Of a DNA stretch of 64,000 nt, positions 32,893 through 41,436 are shown piece by piece. Source of the stretch: Pseudomonas persica (GTDB lineage: Bacteria; Pseudomonadota; Gammaproteobacteria; Pseudomonadales; Pseudomonadaceae); the NCBI RefSeq assembly GCF_900291015.1, contig NZ_OLKL01000044.1, positions 1 through 64,000 on the forward strand, given 5' to 3'. Within the stretch, counting starts at the first letter, position 1. Each line of letters starts with the position of its first letter. Made by a program: the position numbers and the translations under genes. A model generated the notes under the pieces. That model saw nothing but the letters and a program-made list of their open reading frames with translations, searched no databases and was not told where the DNA came from.

Positions 32893-33041
32893 TCTCAAGT
32901 CGCCCCCCTCGCTGCCGTTATACTGGCAACCACGGGCGGTCGGCATGAATACACACACCGCCGCGCTGCCAAGAGGGCGGGCTCGACAGGTTTTATACAA
33001 TCATGACTGAAATCAATAGTCTCGGCGCACAAGCCGCGATC
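32893..33041 (+). repeat. 149-bp direct repeat, copy 2 (native promoter and start of the fliK-like gene)
   Basis: The partner of 29691-29839. Here the unit joins directly to the intact fliK-like ORF, so this is presumably the original location relative to the gene. Between the toxin-1 stop and this copy lie 58 bp with a small hairpin (TGAGGC/GCCTCA). Confidence 0.9.
32895..32921 (+). promoter_or_regulatory. Sigma-28 (FliA)-like promoter of the fliK-like gene
   Basis: TCAAGT-N13-GCCGTTAT, with the expected 19-nt separation and a -10 matching GCCGATAA at six of eight bases. A start about 75 nt upstream of ATG 33003 would follow. fliA itself is encoded 14 kb away in this window. Confidence 0.55.
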
Positions 33042-34559
33042 AGCCCCCAGGCCATCAAGGCCAGCATGACCGGCGAACTGCTGCGCCTGACACAACCGCA
33101 GCCCGGTTTGATGACCCCCGGCGAGACCGCGCAGGCCGAGGTCATGTCGTTGCGCCAGGTGGGCCAGGACTTCCAGCTGGTGCTGCGGTTGATGCGGGCC
33201 AACGGCACCCAGACCCAACTGCAAGCCAGCGCCAGCCAGCCCCTGCCCGAAGGTAGCCGGGTCACGGTCAGCCAGACCGAAAGCAACCGCCTGACGATCA
33301 TGCTGCAGCAGGCCAGCGCCAGCCAGGTCGCCACCCTCACCCGTCTGGACACCAGCAAGGTGCCGGTCGGCACCCTGCTGCAAGGCAAGGTCCTGACCAA
33401 CCAGGCACTGCTCCAGGCACCTGGCCAGCCCGCCGTCTACCGGGCGCTGGTCAGCCTGCTCAACAGTGCCCAGGCCGGCGCCACCCTGAGTGTGGACAGC
33501 CCGCGCCCACTGGCCGTTGGCAGCCTGCTCAGCGCGCTGGTGCAGGGCGACCAGTCGCTGCGTTTCGTGCCGCTCAGCGGCCGTCAGGACCAGCTCAGCA
33601 TTGCCCAGCAGTTGCTGACCCAGCAAAACCGCCAGGCTTCGCTGCCCGGCCTGCTCAATGCCCTGCAACGGGTGGCCCGCGACCCGGGCGCCGATGGCGA
33701 ACTGCGCGCCAGCGCCGAACGCCTGCTGGCCGACCTGCCGGAAGCCCGGCAACTGGGTGATGCCAAGGCAGTCGCCCAAGCCCTGAACAACAGCGGTGCC
33801 TTCCTCGAAGCCAAACTGCTGGGCGGCTTCCCTGCCAGCGTCGCTACTGACCTCAAGGTGCATTTGCTGCGGCTGATCACCCTCGCACCTGCCAGCGTGC
33901 CCAGCGTACCCAACCTGGCGCCCGCCAGCCTGGCCGTGACCATGCCGGCCTTGGCCCGCAGCGCGCTGGGCATGCTCGAACGGGTCACCCCCAAGCAGCA
34001 GCCGGGCGCGTTTCCGCTGCCGTCGCGCCTGCTCAAGGCCATGGAGGACGAAGGCGATCTGCAACAACTGCTGCGCCTGGCCGCCGCTGCCGTATCGCGC
34101 CTGCAAAGCCACGCCATGAGCAGCCTGCAACAAACCGGCAGCCTGGAAAACGGCAACCTGCAGACCACCTGGCAAACCGAGGTGCCGATCCGCCACGGCC
34201 AGGAGTTCATTCCGCTGCAGGTCAAGCTGCAGCGCGAGGAAACGCCACAACAGCAGGCCGACCGCCAGCATGAAGCACAGGACCCGCTGCAGGCCCTGTG
34301 GCGTATCGAACTGGCCTTCGACCTGTCGCCCCTTGGCCCGGTGCAGGTGCAGGCGCAATTGAGCCAGGGTCGCCTGAGCGGGCAGCTGTGGGCAGAACGC
34401 GAACAAACCGCCCGGCTGATCGAAACCCAGCTCGGCGCCCTGCGCGAACGCCTGCTGGCACGCGGCCTGGATGTCGGCGACCTGGAATGTCACCCCGGCA
34501 CTCCGCCACAAGGCCCGCGCACGCGGGTAGAACAACGCTGGGTGGATGAAAACGCATGA
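33003..34559 (+). CDS. FliK-like protein (flagellar hook-length control C-terminal domain)
   Basis: A 518-residue protein, low in cysteine and aromatic residues and rich in Q/A/L, ending in a Flg_hook domain at about 425-505 (LWRIELAFDLSPLGPVQVQA then GQLWAEREQTARLIETQLGA). FliK proteins measure hook length and switch the export gate through the FlhB C-terminal domain. A canonical fliK is present at 57861-59120, so this is a second paralogue. It overlaps the FlhB-CTD-like gene by 4 bp. The ATG lacks a strong ribosome site; the TATACAAT immediately before it is too close to act as its promoter. Confidence 0.85.
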   Translation: MTEINSLGAQAAISPQAIKASMTGELLRLTQPQPGLMTPGETAQAEVMSLRQVGQDFQLVLRLMRANGTQTQLQASASQPLPEGSRVTVSQTESNRLTIMLQQASASQVATLTRLDTSKVPVGTLLQGKVLTNQALLQAPGQPAVYRALVSLLNSAQAGATLSVDSPRPLAVGSLLSALVQGDQSLRFVPLSGRQDQLSIAQQLLTQQNRQASLPGLLNALQRVARDPGADGELRASAERLLADLPEARQLGDAKAVAQALNNSGAFLEAKLLGGFPASVATDLKVHLLRLITLAPASVPSVPNLAPASLAVTMPALARSALGMLERVTPKQQPGAFPLPSRLLKAMEDEGDLQQLLRLAAAAVSRLQSHAMSSLQQTGSLENGNLQTTWQTEVPIRHGQEFIPLQVKLQREETPQQQADRQHEAQDPLQALWRIELAFDLSPLGPVQVQAQLSQGRLSGQLWAEREQTARLIETQLGALRERLLARGLDVGDLECHPGTPPQGPRTRVEQRWVDENA

Positions 34560-34897
34560 ACGCAAGTCAACCGCGCCAGGCCATCGCCCTGAGCTATGAC
34601 GGCCAACAGGCCCCCACCCTCAGCGCCAAAGGCGAGGATGCACTGGCCGAAGCCATCCTGGCGCTGGCCCGTGAACACGAGGTGCCGATCTACGAAAACG
34701 CCGAACTGGTGTGCCTGCTGGCGCGGCTGGAGCTGGGCGAGCAGATCCCTGAGGCGCTGTACCTGACCATTGCCGAGATCATTGCGTTTGCCTGGCAATT
34801 GCGCGGCAAGGTGCCGGCCGGCTTCAGCGATGAGCCAGACACACCGCGCGACGTTACCCCGACAACCCTGCTGTTACCGCCGAACCGCAGCCGGTAG
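34556..34897 (+). CDS. Stand-alone FlhB C-terminal-domain protein (FlhX/YlqH-like)
   Basis: A 113-residue protein corresponding to the cytoplasmic C-terminal domain of FlhB/EscU. The segment QAIALSYDGQQAPTLSAKGE aligns with the post-NPTH part of FlhB (HYAVALQYD...). HEVPIYENAELVCLLARLEL and GEQIPEALYLTIAEIIAFAW correspond to the final helices. The NPTH autocleavage loop and all membrane helices are absent. It is coupled to the fliK-like gene by a 4-bp overlap, suggesting a specificity-switch pair that acts on the export gate. Confidence 0.88.
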   Translation: MNASQPRQAIALSYDGQQAPTLSAKGEDALAEAILALAREHEVPIYENAELVCLLARLELGEQIPEALYLTIAEIIAFAWQLRGKVPAGFSDEPDTPRDVTPTTLLLPPNRSR

Positions 34898-34965
34898 TTA
34901 TCTACCACCGCGACCGGCGTCAGCCGTTCAGCCTTGCCGTTTCCGTAAATGAGCAAGGTGAATGC

Positions 34966-37719
34966 ATGTCCACAACCCGTATCAACGCCGCCGGCATACA
35001 GTATGTGCGCGACCACCTGCGCCGGGTGCCTCGCCCGGACCGCGAAGCCAGCCGGACGCTGCGCCAATGGCTGGCGAGGCAAGGCCATGACTTCGACCCC
35101 GCCCAGATCGACGTTGTCACGCTGTATTACAGAGCCGACCGCCATCTGGGCAACTACGTCGCCGTCACCCGCTGCATCAGCCTGCCCAAGGCCCTGCTGA
35201 GCAACTGGCAAGGGGAGTCCGACAACGATCTGTTCAGCGCCGTGTTTCGCCAACCGTGGGCCGGCGCCTTGCCTGACGGCCCCCAGCACCTGGTCGAGAG
35301 CCTGCCAGCAGCGGCCTTCAACCACTACGGCGCCGCATACCAGGTGTTCAATGGGCTGTTCCGCCGAACCACCCCGCAACGCTATGACGCCTCGACCCAC
35401 CTGCCGATAGCCGCCGAGGCGTTGCAACGCTTCATCGCCGACCTGGACTTCTACACCCCGTTCAAGGCCGAACTGGATCGCTACTGGCGTGACCATCTGC
35501 CCGGCCACCGGCTGGCCAGCAAGCTCAACTTCATTGCGGCTTGTAACAAGCAAGTCAGTGAAGGCAGCCTCAGCGAGGCTGCGAGAAGGCTGATATGGCG
35601 AGCCGTCGGGCTGATGACCCGTGGCGGGGCGCTGCGGGTGAGCCTGTTGAACATCTACGGTTACGCCGCAACCGACCTGCTGTGCCTCAATGACCCCGTC
35701 AGCGACTTAACCGTCCTCTACATGCCCGGCAACAGCTCGCCGCTGCTGGAGTTCACCAGCGAAAACCTGATGAAGGACTGGGTTGGCCAACAATGCAAAG
35801 ACCCGCTCAGGCGCGCAGCCCTGAAGCAACATTTCAGACTGGCCGACGGCCCTCAAGGCCTGGATTTCAGCGGCCTGGATACGGCCCTTGAAGGGTTGGC
35901 CGCGTACCCCGCCCGCCACCCTTTGCCGCCTGAACATGGCTTTTTCAACGACGACGGCAAGTGGTCACCGCGCACCTACGTCAATTACCGCCCGGAAAAA
36001 TACTCCCCCGACATTGGCGGAGAGCTGTTCCAGGCGCTAGCAGAGTGCCAGCGCCAACGCAGTTACGACGATGCAGCGTTCCTGATCACCACCGACAGCC
36101 AGATCAGCAAAGCCCGCTGGACCGGTTACCTGACCAGCACCCTCAACCTGCTGGCGCCGCTATGCCTGGTAGTACCCGGGCTGGCGCCACTGTTGGCCAT
36201 TGGCGGCATCGCGCAACTGGGCCTGGGGCTGGACCTGGCCATCAATGGCAAGTCGCTGCGCGAAAAGCAGGATGGCATCGGCAACATCACCTGGGGCCTG
36301 TTCAATGCTGTGCCGCTGGCTATCGCAGGCGCCGCCAAGGCCAAAGCGTTGTTCGAGTTCAAGCTCGATGGCTTCGTACCACCCGCCCGCTTGAACGAGC
36401 AGATCGGTTACCCGTTGAGTCCCGTCTCAGCCCCGCGTCTGCCAGCGCCTGAAGGCGCACCTTATTTCCATACTCATCAGCCGATCACGCCACTGCCCGA
36501 TTGCAATCAGGCCATCGCCGACTCGATCATCCGGGTGCCCCTGTACGACGGCAATGTCGACAACCTCGACGCCTGTATCGAAGGCTACAGCCAGCGCATG
36601 GTCTACGACCTGCAAAGGGATGTGTTCATTCGCGAAGGCGATCTGAACGAGATCGACCCTACCGGTTACATTGCCCAAGCCGGCCTCCGAGACTTGGTGG
36701 CTGCCCCCATCTCCCGCGTGCCCAGCAACGCAATGCGCTGCCAAAGCCTGCGAGCCCTGGGCGTCGACCTTACACTGCCCGTGGAGATACCGGTTCCGGC
36801 CGGCGGCAGCCATGCGATCCCCAAACAGATTTCGTGCCTATGGGTCGGCGATCGCGTCATCAGCCCAAAGCTGCTGGCTAACCTGGGCAGGAATGCCATG
36901 CGCTTGAAGGACAGCGCGTACAAGTTACGCCTGTTCCTCTCCAAAGACGCCCCCCGGGCGTATGCCGAAAACCTGCAACTGCTGGCCGAACACGCCCCCG
37001 GGGTGCAGGTGCTGCCACTGGAAGAGCAAGCGTTCTTCAGGGCCTTTCGGCAAAGCCGCTACTACGCCCAGTACGACGCCGCACTGGATGGCAACGGCGG
37101 CATTGCCACCAACTACGCCTCGGCCTCCGATGTACTGCGCTACCCGATGCTGCATCACGAAGGCGGCTTGTACATGGACGTTGACGATGCCCTGCTCGCC
37201 ACTGGCGAATACCCGCAGGGCATCGACGGGCAACCCGCCGGCAGCCCCGGCGAAGCCATCGATCAGGTAGCGCTGGTCACCACGCTTGATGGTGTGCTGC
37301 TGGCGCCGCCCATGTCCAACGAAACGCTGGGCATGAACTGCCTGTACAACACCAGCCTGATCGGCAGCCACCCGGGCAACCCGTTGCTCGAGGCCATATC
37401 CGAAGAAATGCACGCCCGCTACCAGACCAACCCGGACTTCTACGACAGCAAGCCCAGCCTGGCCGATGATCCCGCCAACTTCTATCGCTATGCCAACCGC
37501 CTGAGCCGCCTTACCGGCCCTGCCATGCTCACCGATGTGGTCGACCGCCACCTGCCGCAACTGCGCATTCTGCGGCAGCTGGTCAACCTCTACACCCTCC
37601 CGCGGGTCAATGCCTACCAGTTCGTCGATCTGGCCCGCGGCCAGCAGGCCATGAACACGCTGCTCCCCCTCAACCGCTTCGCCAAGGTTGGCGGCAATCA
37701 TTCCTGGAGCCACTCATGA
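34966..37719 (+). CDS. Toxin-like protein 2: paralogue with intact glycosyltransferase DXD
   Basis: 917 residues, colinear with toxin 1. N-terminal RVPRPDREASRTLRQWLARQ and LNFIAACNKQVSEGSLSEA parallel the first toxin. The hydrophobic hairpin is LNLLAPLCLVVPGLAPLLAI followed by GGIAQLGLGLDLAINGKSL. The C-terminal glycosyltransferase has IPKQISCLWVGDRVISPKLL, then SASDVLRYPMLHHEGGLYMD and the metal motif DVD at 738-740. This matches the ASDILR...GG.YLDVD pattern of TcdA/TcdB. It starts 68 bp after the FlhB-CTD gene and ends 8 bp before the convergent DUF2802 gene. A glycosylating toxin is the best reading; the export route is unknown. Confidence 0.78.
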   Translation: MSTTRINAAGIQYVRDHLRRVPRPDREASRTLRQWLARQGHDFDPAQIDVVTLYYRADRHLGNYVAVTRCISLPKALLSNWQGESDNDLFSAVFRQPWAGALPDGPQHLVESLPAAAFNHYGAAYQVFNGLFRRTTPQRYDASTHLPIAAEALQRFIADLDFYTPFKAELDRYWRDHLPGHRLASKLNFIAACNKQVSEGSLSEAARRLIWRAVGLMTRGGALRVSLLNIYGYAATDLLCLNDPVSDLTVLYMPGNSSPLLEFTSENLMKDWVGQQCKDPLRRAALKQHFRLADGPQGLDFSGLDTALEGLAAYPARHPLPPEHGFFNDDGKWSPRTYVNYRPEKYSPDIGGELFQALAECQRQRSYDDAAFLITTDSQISKARWTGYLTSTLNLLAPLCLVVPGLAPLLAIGGIAQLGLGLDLAINGKSLREKQDGIGNITWGLFNAVPLAIAGAAKAKALFEFKLDGFVPPARLNEQIGYPLSPVSAPRLPAPEGAPYFHTHQPITPLPDCNQAIADSIIRVPLYDGNVDNLDACIEGYSQRMVYDLQRDVFIREGDLNEIDPTGYIAQAGLRDLVAAPISRVPSNAMRCQSLRALGVDLTLPVEIPVPAGGSHAIPKQISCLWVGDRVISPKLLANLGRNAMRLKDSAYKLRLFLSKDAPRAYAENLQLLAEHAPGVQVLPLEEQAFFRAFRQSRYYAQYDAALDGNGGIATNYASASDVLRYPMLHHEGGLYMDVDDALLATGEYPQGIDGQPAGSPGEAIDQVALVTTLDGVLLAPPMSNETLGMNCLYNTSLIGSHPGNPLLEAISEEMHARYQTNPDFYDSKPSLADDPANFYRYANRLSRLTGPAMLTDVVDRHLPQLRILRQLVNLYTLPRVNAYQFVDLARGQQAMNTLLPLNRFAKVGGNHSWSHS

Positions 37720-37727
37720 GTCAACAA

Positions 37728-38123
37728 CTACCCGCTGCGATGCAGCTTGCTCATCAGCTCCGCCTCGGCCTGGGTCAGACCGCAGCTCTCGGTCAGCTCG
37801 GCCACGCTGGCCCCCATGCCCACCAGCTTGGCCGCCTGGGTGAAGGTGACATTATGCGGGTCACGCTGCTCCAGCTGCTGGATCTTGTCGGGCAGCGGTG
37901 CTACGGCCACGCTCAGCTCGTGCAGCGCCTCGCCCATGCGCACGGTACCGTTCTGGTAGTCGTCCAGGCGCTTGGCCAAGTCCTTGATGCGCTGGTCACG
38001 CAGGGCATCACCCTCGGCCTGCTGCGCAGCCAGCTCGCGCTGGCGCTTGCTGTAGTTCAGGAAAAACCACAGGCTCAGCGCCCAGACCAGTGCCAGGAAG
38101 ATGACAGCAACCTCTAGGATCAA
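37728..38123 (-). CDS. DUF2802 membrane-anchored protein of the chemotaxis cluster
   Basis: A 131-residue protein with an N-terminal anchor (VAVIFLALVWALSLWFFL), a coiled-coil-like middle (QRELAAQQAEGDALRDQRIKD) and a C-terminal conserved block NVTFTQAAKLVGMGASVAEL plus CGLTQAEAELM. DUF2802 genes accompany cheW in Pseudomonas; function is unproven. It starts 1 bp before the cheW stop region and is convergent with toxin 2. Confidence 0.88.
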   Translation of the reverse strand: MILEVAVIFLALVWALSLWFFLNYSKRQRELAAQQAEGDALRDQRIKDLAKRLDDYQNGTVRMGEALHELSVAVAPLPDKIQQLEQRDPHNVTFTQAAKLVGMGASVAELTESCGLTQAEAELMSKLHRSG

Positions 38124-38124
38124 C

Positions 38125-38604
38125 TCAGATGTTCTCCAGCTCGGACCACTCTTCCTCGGTCATCATCTTGTCCAGCTCGACCAGGATCAGCAGTTCGCCG
38201 TTCTTGTTGCACACGCCCTGGATGAACTTGGCCGACTCTTCGTTACCCACGTTCGGCGCAGTCTCGATCTCGGACTGGCGCAGGTACACCACCTCGGCCA
38301 CGCTGTCGACCAGGATACCGACCACCTGCTTGTCGGCCTCGATGATCACGATACGGGTGTTGTCGGTGACTTCGGTCGGCATCAGGCCAAAGCGTTGGCG
38401 GGTGTCGATCACCGTCACCACGTTGCCACGCAGGTTGATGATGCCCAGCACGTAGCTTGGCGCACCCGGCACCGGGGCGATTTCGGTGTAGCGCAACACT
38501 TCCTGCACCTGCATCACGTTGATGCCGTAGGACTCATTGTCCAGACGGAAGGTAACCCACTGCAGGATCGGATCTTCGGAACCTTGTGCAGACGACTTTT
38601 TCAT
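38125..38604 (-). CDS. cheW: Chemotaxis coupling protein CheW
   Basis: A 159-residue SH3-like adaptor linking chemoreceptors to CheA. WVTFRLDNESYGINVMQVQE starts the domain; APSYVLGIINLRGNVVTVID is the core motif. A short acidic C-terminus (MTEEEWSELENI) follows. ATG 38604 is preceded by GAGGGTAGGGGA. The upstream open frame to 38727 is discarded. Confidence 0.96.
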   Translation of the reverse strand: MKKSSAQGSEDPILQWVTFRLDNESYGINVMQVQEVLRYTEIAPVPGAPSYVLGIINLRGNVVTVIDTRQRFGLMPTEVTDNTRIVIIEADKQVVGILVDSVAEVVYLRQSEIETAPNVGNEESAKFIQGVCNKNGELLILVELDKMMTEEEWSELENI

Positions 38605-38645
38605 TCCCCTACCCTCAAAATCCGCCATCGGCGGTGTGTTCGGTG

Positions 38646-39569
38646 TCATTTCTGTTTGGCGTGCATCTGCTTGACCGCGCCACTGGCGATCAGCTCGGCC
38701 AGTGCAGCGACGTCGAGCAGTGCACACATGTGTTCAATCACCGTGCCGGCCAGCCACGGGCGCTGGCCACGCTGGCTGCGCCACTTGATCTCGGACGGGT
38801 CCAGGCGCAGCGAGCGGCTGACCTGGTGCACGGCCAGTCCCCATTCGTAGCCCTGCACGGAAATCACGTATTGCAGGCCCTGGCGAAAATCATCGCGGTA
38901 GCGGTCGGGCATCACCCAACGCGCGGTGTCCAGCACCTTCAGGTTGCCGGCCTGGCAGGTCAGGATGCCCAGGAACCAGTCGGGCTGGCCGAACAGCGGC
39001 GTCAGTTCCTGACCGGCCAGGGTGTAGATCGAACCCAGGCACACCAGCGGCACCGCCAGAGTCAGGCCGGCCACGTCGAACAGCAGGCATTCGAACGGTT
39101 CGGCGGCCCAGGCCGGGCGGCCATCGACCGTGGCCGGGGGCACGGGCACCTCGGGCGACGCCAGGTGCACATTTACCAACGGCTGCGCCGGCAGGTGCAA
39201 ATCCACCAGCGGCACTGCCGGTTCCATGGTTTGTTCTTCGACCAGCACCGGGATGCTGGCCTCGGCCACCACCTCGCGCTCGAGCACCGTCACCACCGGC
39301 GCTTCCACCGGCATCACGCTGGGCAGCACCGCCAGCCTGGGCTCGGCGAACGGCCGCGGGGCGGGGCTGGTGGTGGCTTCGGCGGGCGCCGGCCTGGCCT
39401 GCTGCAAGGCATCACGCACCTGCTCTTCGCGCACCGCTTCGACGAACTTGTCTGCCACTACCGGCGCCTCGAACAGGTCTTCGGCTTCGGTGGCCTCCTG
39501 CAGCAAGCCGTCGAGGTACGACTGCAGGGCCATCTGTGGCCGGGTACTGGTTTGCCGGGTCTGGGTCAT
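38646..39569 (-). CDS. CheW-domain protein, ParP-like
   Basis: A 307-residue protein. A variable, proline/valine-rich N-terminal region (1-160) precedes a CheW-like domain (about 165-300: FECLLFDVAGLTLAVPLVCL, FLGILTCQAGNLKVLDTARW). In vibrios and pseudomonads ParP couples polar ParC to CheA and receptors, keeping arrays at the flagellated pole. The one-base overlap with a ParA/ParC-type ATPase gene is the standard arrangement. ATG 39569 chosen since upstream sequence is the ParC shadow. Confidence 0.85.
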   Translation of the reverse strand: MTQTRQTSTRPQMALQSYLDGLLQEATEAEDLFEAPVVADKFVEAVREEQVRDALQQARPAPAEATTSPAPRPFAEPRLAVLPSVMPVEAPVVTVLEREVVAEASIPVLVEEQTMEPAVPLVDLHLPAQPLVNVHLASPEVPVPPATVDGRPAWAAEPFECLLFDVAGLTLAVPLVCLGSIYTLAGQELTPLFGQPDWFLGILTCQAGNLKVLDTARWVMPDRYRDDFRQGLQYVISVQGYEWGLAVHQVSRSLRLDPSEIKWRSQRGQRPWLAGTVIEHMCALLDVAALAELIASGAVKQMHAKQK

Positions 39570-40357
39570 CAGGCCACCTGCGCTGCGGTTTTGTAGGTCA
39601 GCAGGTGCTTGAGCAGCGCTCGGTAAGCGATCAGCCCGCGGCTCTTGCTGTCGAACTGCGAGGGCGTGACGCCCTTGCGGCTGGCGTCGCGCAGGCGCGT
39701 ATCCACCGGGATGTAGCCCTGCCACACATGCTGGCCATAGGTGTCACGCAGCAGCTTGAGCGTGCCCAGGGAGGCCTGGGTACGACGGTCGAACAGGGTC
39801 GGCACGATCTGGTAGGGCAGCGCCTGCTTGCGCGAGCGGTTGACCATGGCCAGGGTACCGACCATGCGCTCCAGCCCCTTCACCGCCAGGAATTCGGTTT
39901 GCACCGGGACCACCAGTTGCTGGCTGGCGGCCAGGGCATTGACCATCAGCACACCGAGCAAGGGTGGGCTGTCGATCAGGGCATAGTCGAAATCCTGCCA
40001 CAGCTGCGCCAGACTCTTGGCGATCACCAGGCCCAGGCCGCTCTGCCCCGGCGACTGGCGCTCCAGCACCGCCAACGCGGTGCTCGACGGCAACAGCGAG
40101 ATGCGTTCGTCACTGGTGGGTAACAGCAATTGCCCAGGCAGGCCCTCAGGCACCGCGCCCTTGTGCAGGAACAGGTCGTAGCTGCTGTGCTCCAGGGCAT
40201 CGGGGTTGTGCCCGAAATAGCTGGTCATCGAGCCGTGCGGGTCGAGGTCGACGACGACCACGCGCTTGCCGGCCTCTGCCAGCAGGCCAGCCAGGGCGAT
40301 GGTAGTGGTGGTCTTGCCGACGCCACCTTTTTGATTGGCTACTGCCCAGACTCTCAT
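39569..40357 (-). CDS. ParA family ATPase, ParC-like polar chemotaxis factor
   Basis: A 262-residue MinD/ParA ATPase. The deviant Walker A is AVANQKGGVGKTTTTIALAG (5-24); VVVDLDPHGSMTSYF and YALIDSPPLLGVLMVNAL are the next nucleotide motifs. Chromosome-partition ParA proteins are paired with ParB; here the partner is the ParP-like gene, pointing to pole localisation of chemotaxis arrays. ATG 40357. Confidence 0.88.
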   Translation of the reverse strand: MRVWAVANQKGGVGKTTTTIALAGLLAEAGKRVVVVDLDPHGSMTSYFGHNPDALEHSSYDLFLHKGAVPEGLPGQLLLPTSDERISLLPSSTALAVLERQSPGQSGLGLVIAKSLAQLWQDFDYALIDSPPLLGVLMVNALAASQQLVVPVQTEFLAVKGLERMVGTLAMVNRSRKQALPYQIVPTLFDRRTQASLGTLKLLRDTYGQHVWQGYIPVDTRLRDASRKGVTPSQFDSKSRGLIAYRALLKHLLTYKTAAQVA

Positions 40358-40436
40358 CAAGCAAACTCTATCTATTGATTTGGCAGGGACACGGTAAAAA
40401 CCACTGTCTTGCGCAGATTTTGAAGCTCGCACGATC

Positions 40437-40525
40437 CCTGTGGGAGCGGGTTTAGCCGCGAACACCGGCGCAGCCGGTGCCATGCACCGTGTCGGCTTCT
40501 TCGCGGGTGAACCCGCTCCCACAGG
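40437..40525. repeat. REP inverted pair inside the chemotaxis cluster
   Basis: CCTGTGGGAGCGGGTTTAGC faces TTCGCGGGTGAACCCGCTCC, with a CACCGGCGCAGCCGGTG hairpin between. It separates motD from the ParC-like gene (218-bp gap). Confidence 0.85.
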
Positions 40526-40575
40526 GGGCGGCGGCAATCCCACCCACCTGAAAACGGTGACAGAGAATTGACGAG

Positions 40576-41433
40576 TTACTGCCCCGCCACCGTTGCTGGC
40601 GTTGCCGGTGCACTTTGTGTGCCAGCCCGGCGCAATGCGGCATCCGGCGTGGCATGGGCACTGCCCGAGCCAGTCAGGCTGCGGCGCACTTCGAGGTTGC
40701 GCGAAATCACCAGCACCACGCGGCGGTTGCGCGCACGGCCTTCGGCAGTGTCGTTGCTCGCCACCGGCTGGTACTCGCCGTAGCCGACCGAGGCCATGCG
40801 CGCCGGGTTGACCCCCTCCATGGCCAGCAGGCGCACGATGCTCGCCGCCCGCGCCGACGACAGCTCCCAGTTGGTCGGGTACTGCGCGGTGCGGATCGGC
40901 AGGTTGTCGGTAAAGCCTTCGACGTGCACCGGGTTGGCGAACGGCTTGAGAATGCCGGCCACCTTCTCGATGATGGCAAATGCCTTGTCGCTGGGCATGG
41001 CATCGCCGCTGCCGAACAGCAACGAGGAATTGAGCTCGATCTCGATCCACAGTTCATTGCCGCGCACGGTCATCTGGTCGCTATTGATCAGGTCGCCAAA
41101 GGCATCGCGCACGTCATCGCTGATGGTTTTCAGCGGGTCGACACTGGTCGCCCCCAGGCCCGCCTCGGTCTGCTCGCTGTCCTTCACCAACGGCTCGGCC
41201 GGGCGCACGCTCAGTGGCCGCTCTTCGCCGACGGGGATCGGCTTCATGCTGCGCTCGGGGTCGTTGAACACACCGAGCAAGGCCTGGGAAATGACCTTGT
41301 ACTTGCCCTCGTTGATCGAGGAAATCGAGTACATCACCACGAAAAAGGCGAACAGCAAAGTGATGAAGTCGGCGTACGACACCAGCCAGCGTTCGTGGTT
41401 TTCGTGTTCCTCGGTATGGCGACGGCGACGCAT
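40576..41433 (-). CDS. motD: Flagellar stator protein MotD (MotB family)
   Basis: A 285-residue stator B subunit. The single membrane helix (YADFITLLFAFFVVMYSIS) carries the proton-channel aspartate D22. An OmpA-like peptidoglycan-binding domain follows (HVEGFTDNLPIRTAQYPTNW, ARAASIVRLLAMEGVNPARM). The C-terminal tail after about 240 is low complexity. It follows motC by 3 bp. Pseudomonas has a second stator pair, MotAB, elsewhere. Confidence 0.95.
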   Translation of the reverse strand: MRRRRHTEEHENHERWLVSYADFITLLFAFFVVMYSISSINEGKYKVISQALLGVFNDPERSMKPIPVGEERPLSVRPAEPLVKDSEQTEAGLGATSVDPLKTISDDVRDAFGDLINSDQMTVRGNELWIEIELNSSLLFGSGDAMPSDKAFAIIEKVAGILKPFANPVHVEGFTDNLPIRTAQYPTNWELSSARAASIVRLLAMEGVNPARMASVGYGEYQPVASNDTAEGRARNRRVVLVISRNLEVRRSLTGSGSAHATPDAALRRAGTQSAPATPATVAGQ

Positions 41434-41436
41434 GGG

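Noticed and set aside
32992..33000. TATACAAT immediately before the fliK-like ATG as its -10 promoter element
   Set aside because: It is only two bases from the start codon, so transcription would begin inside the ORF; the sigma-28-like promoter upstream explains the gene better.
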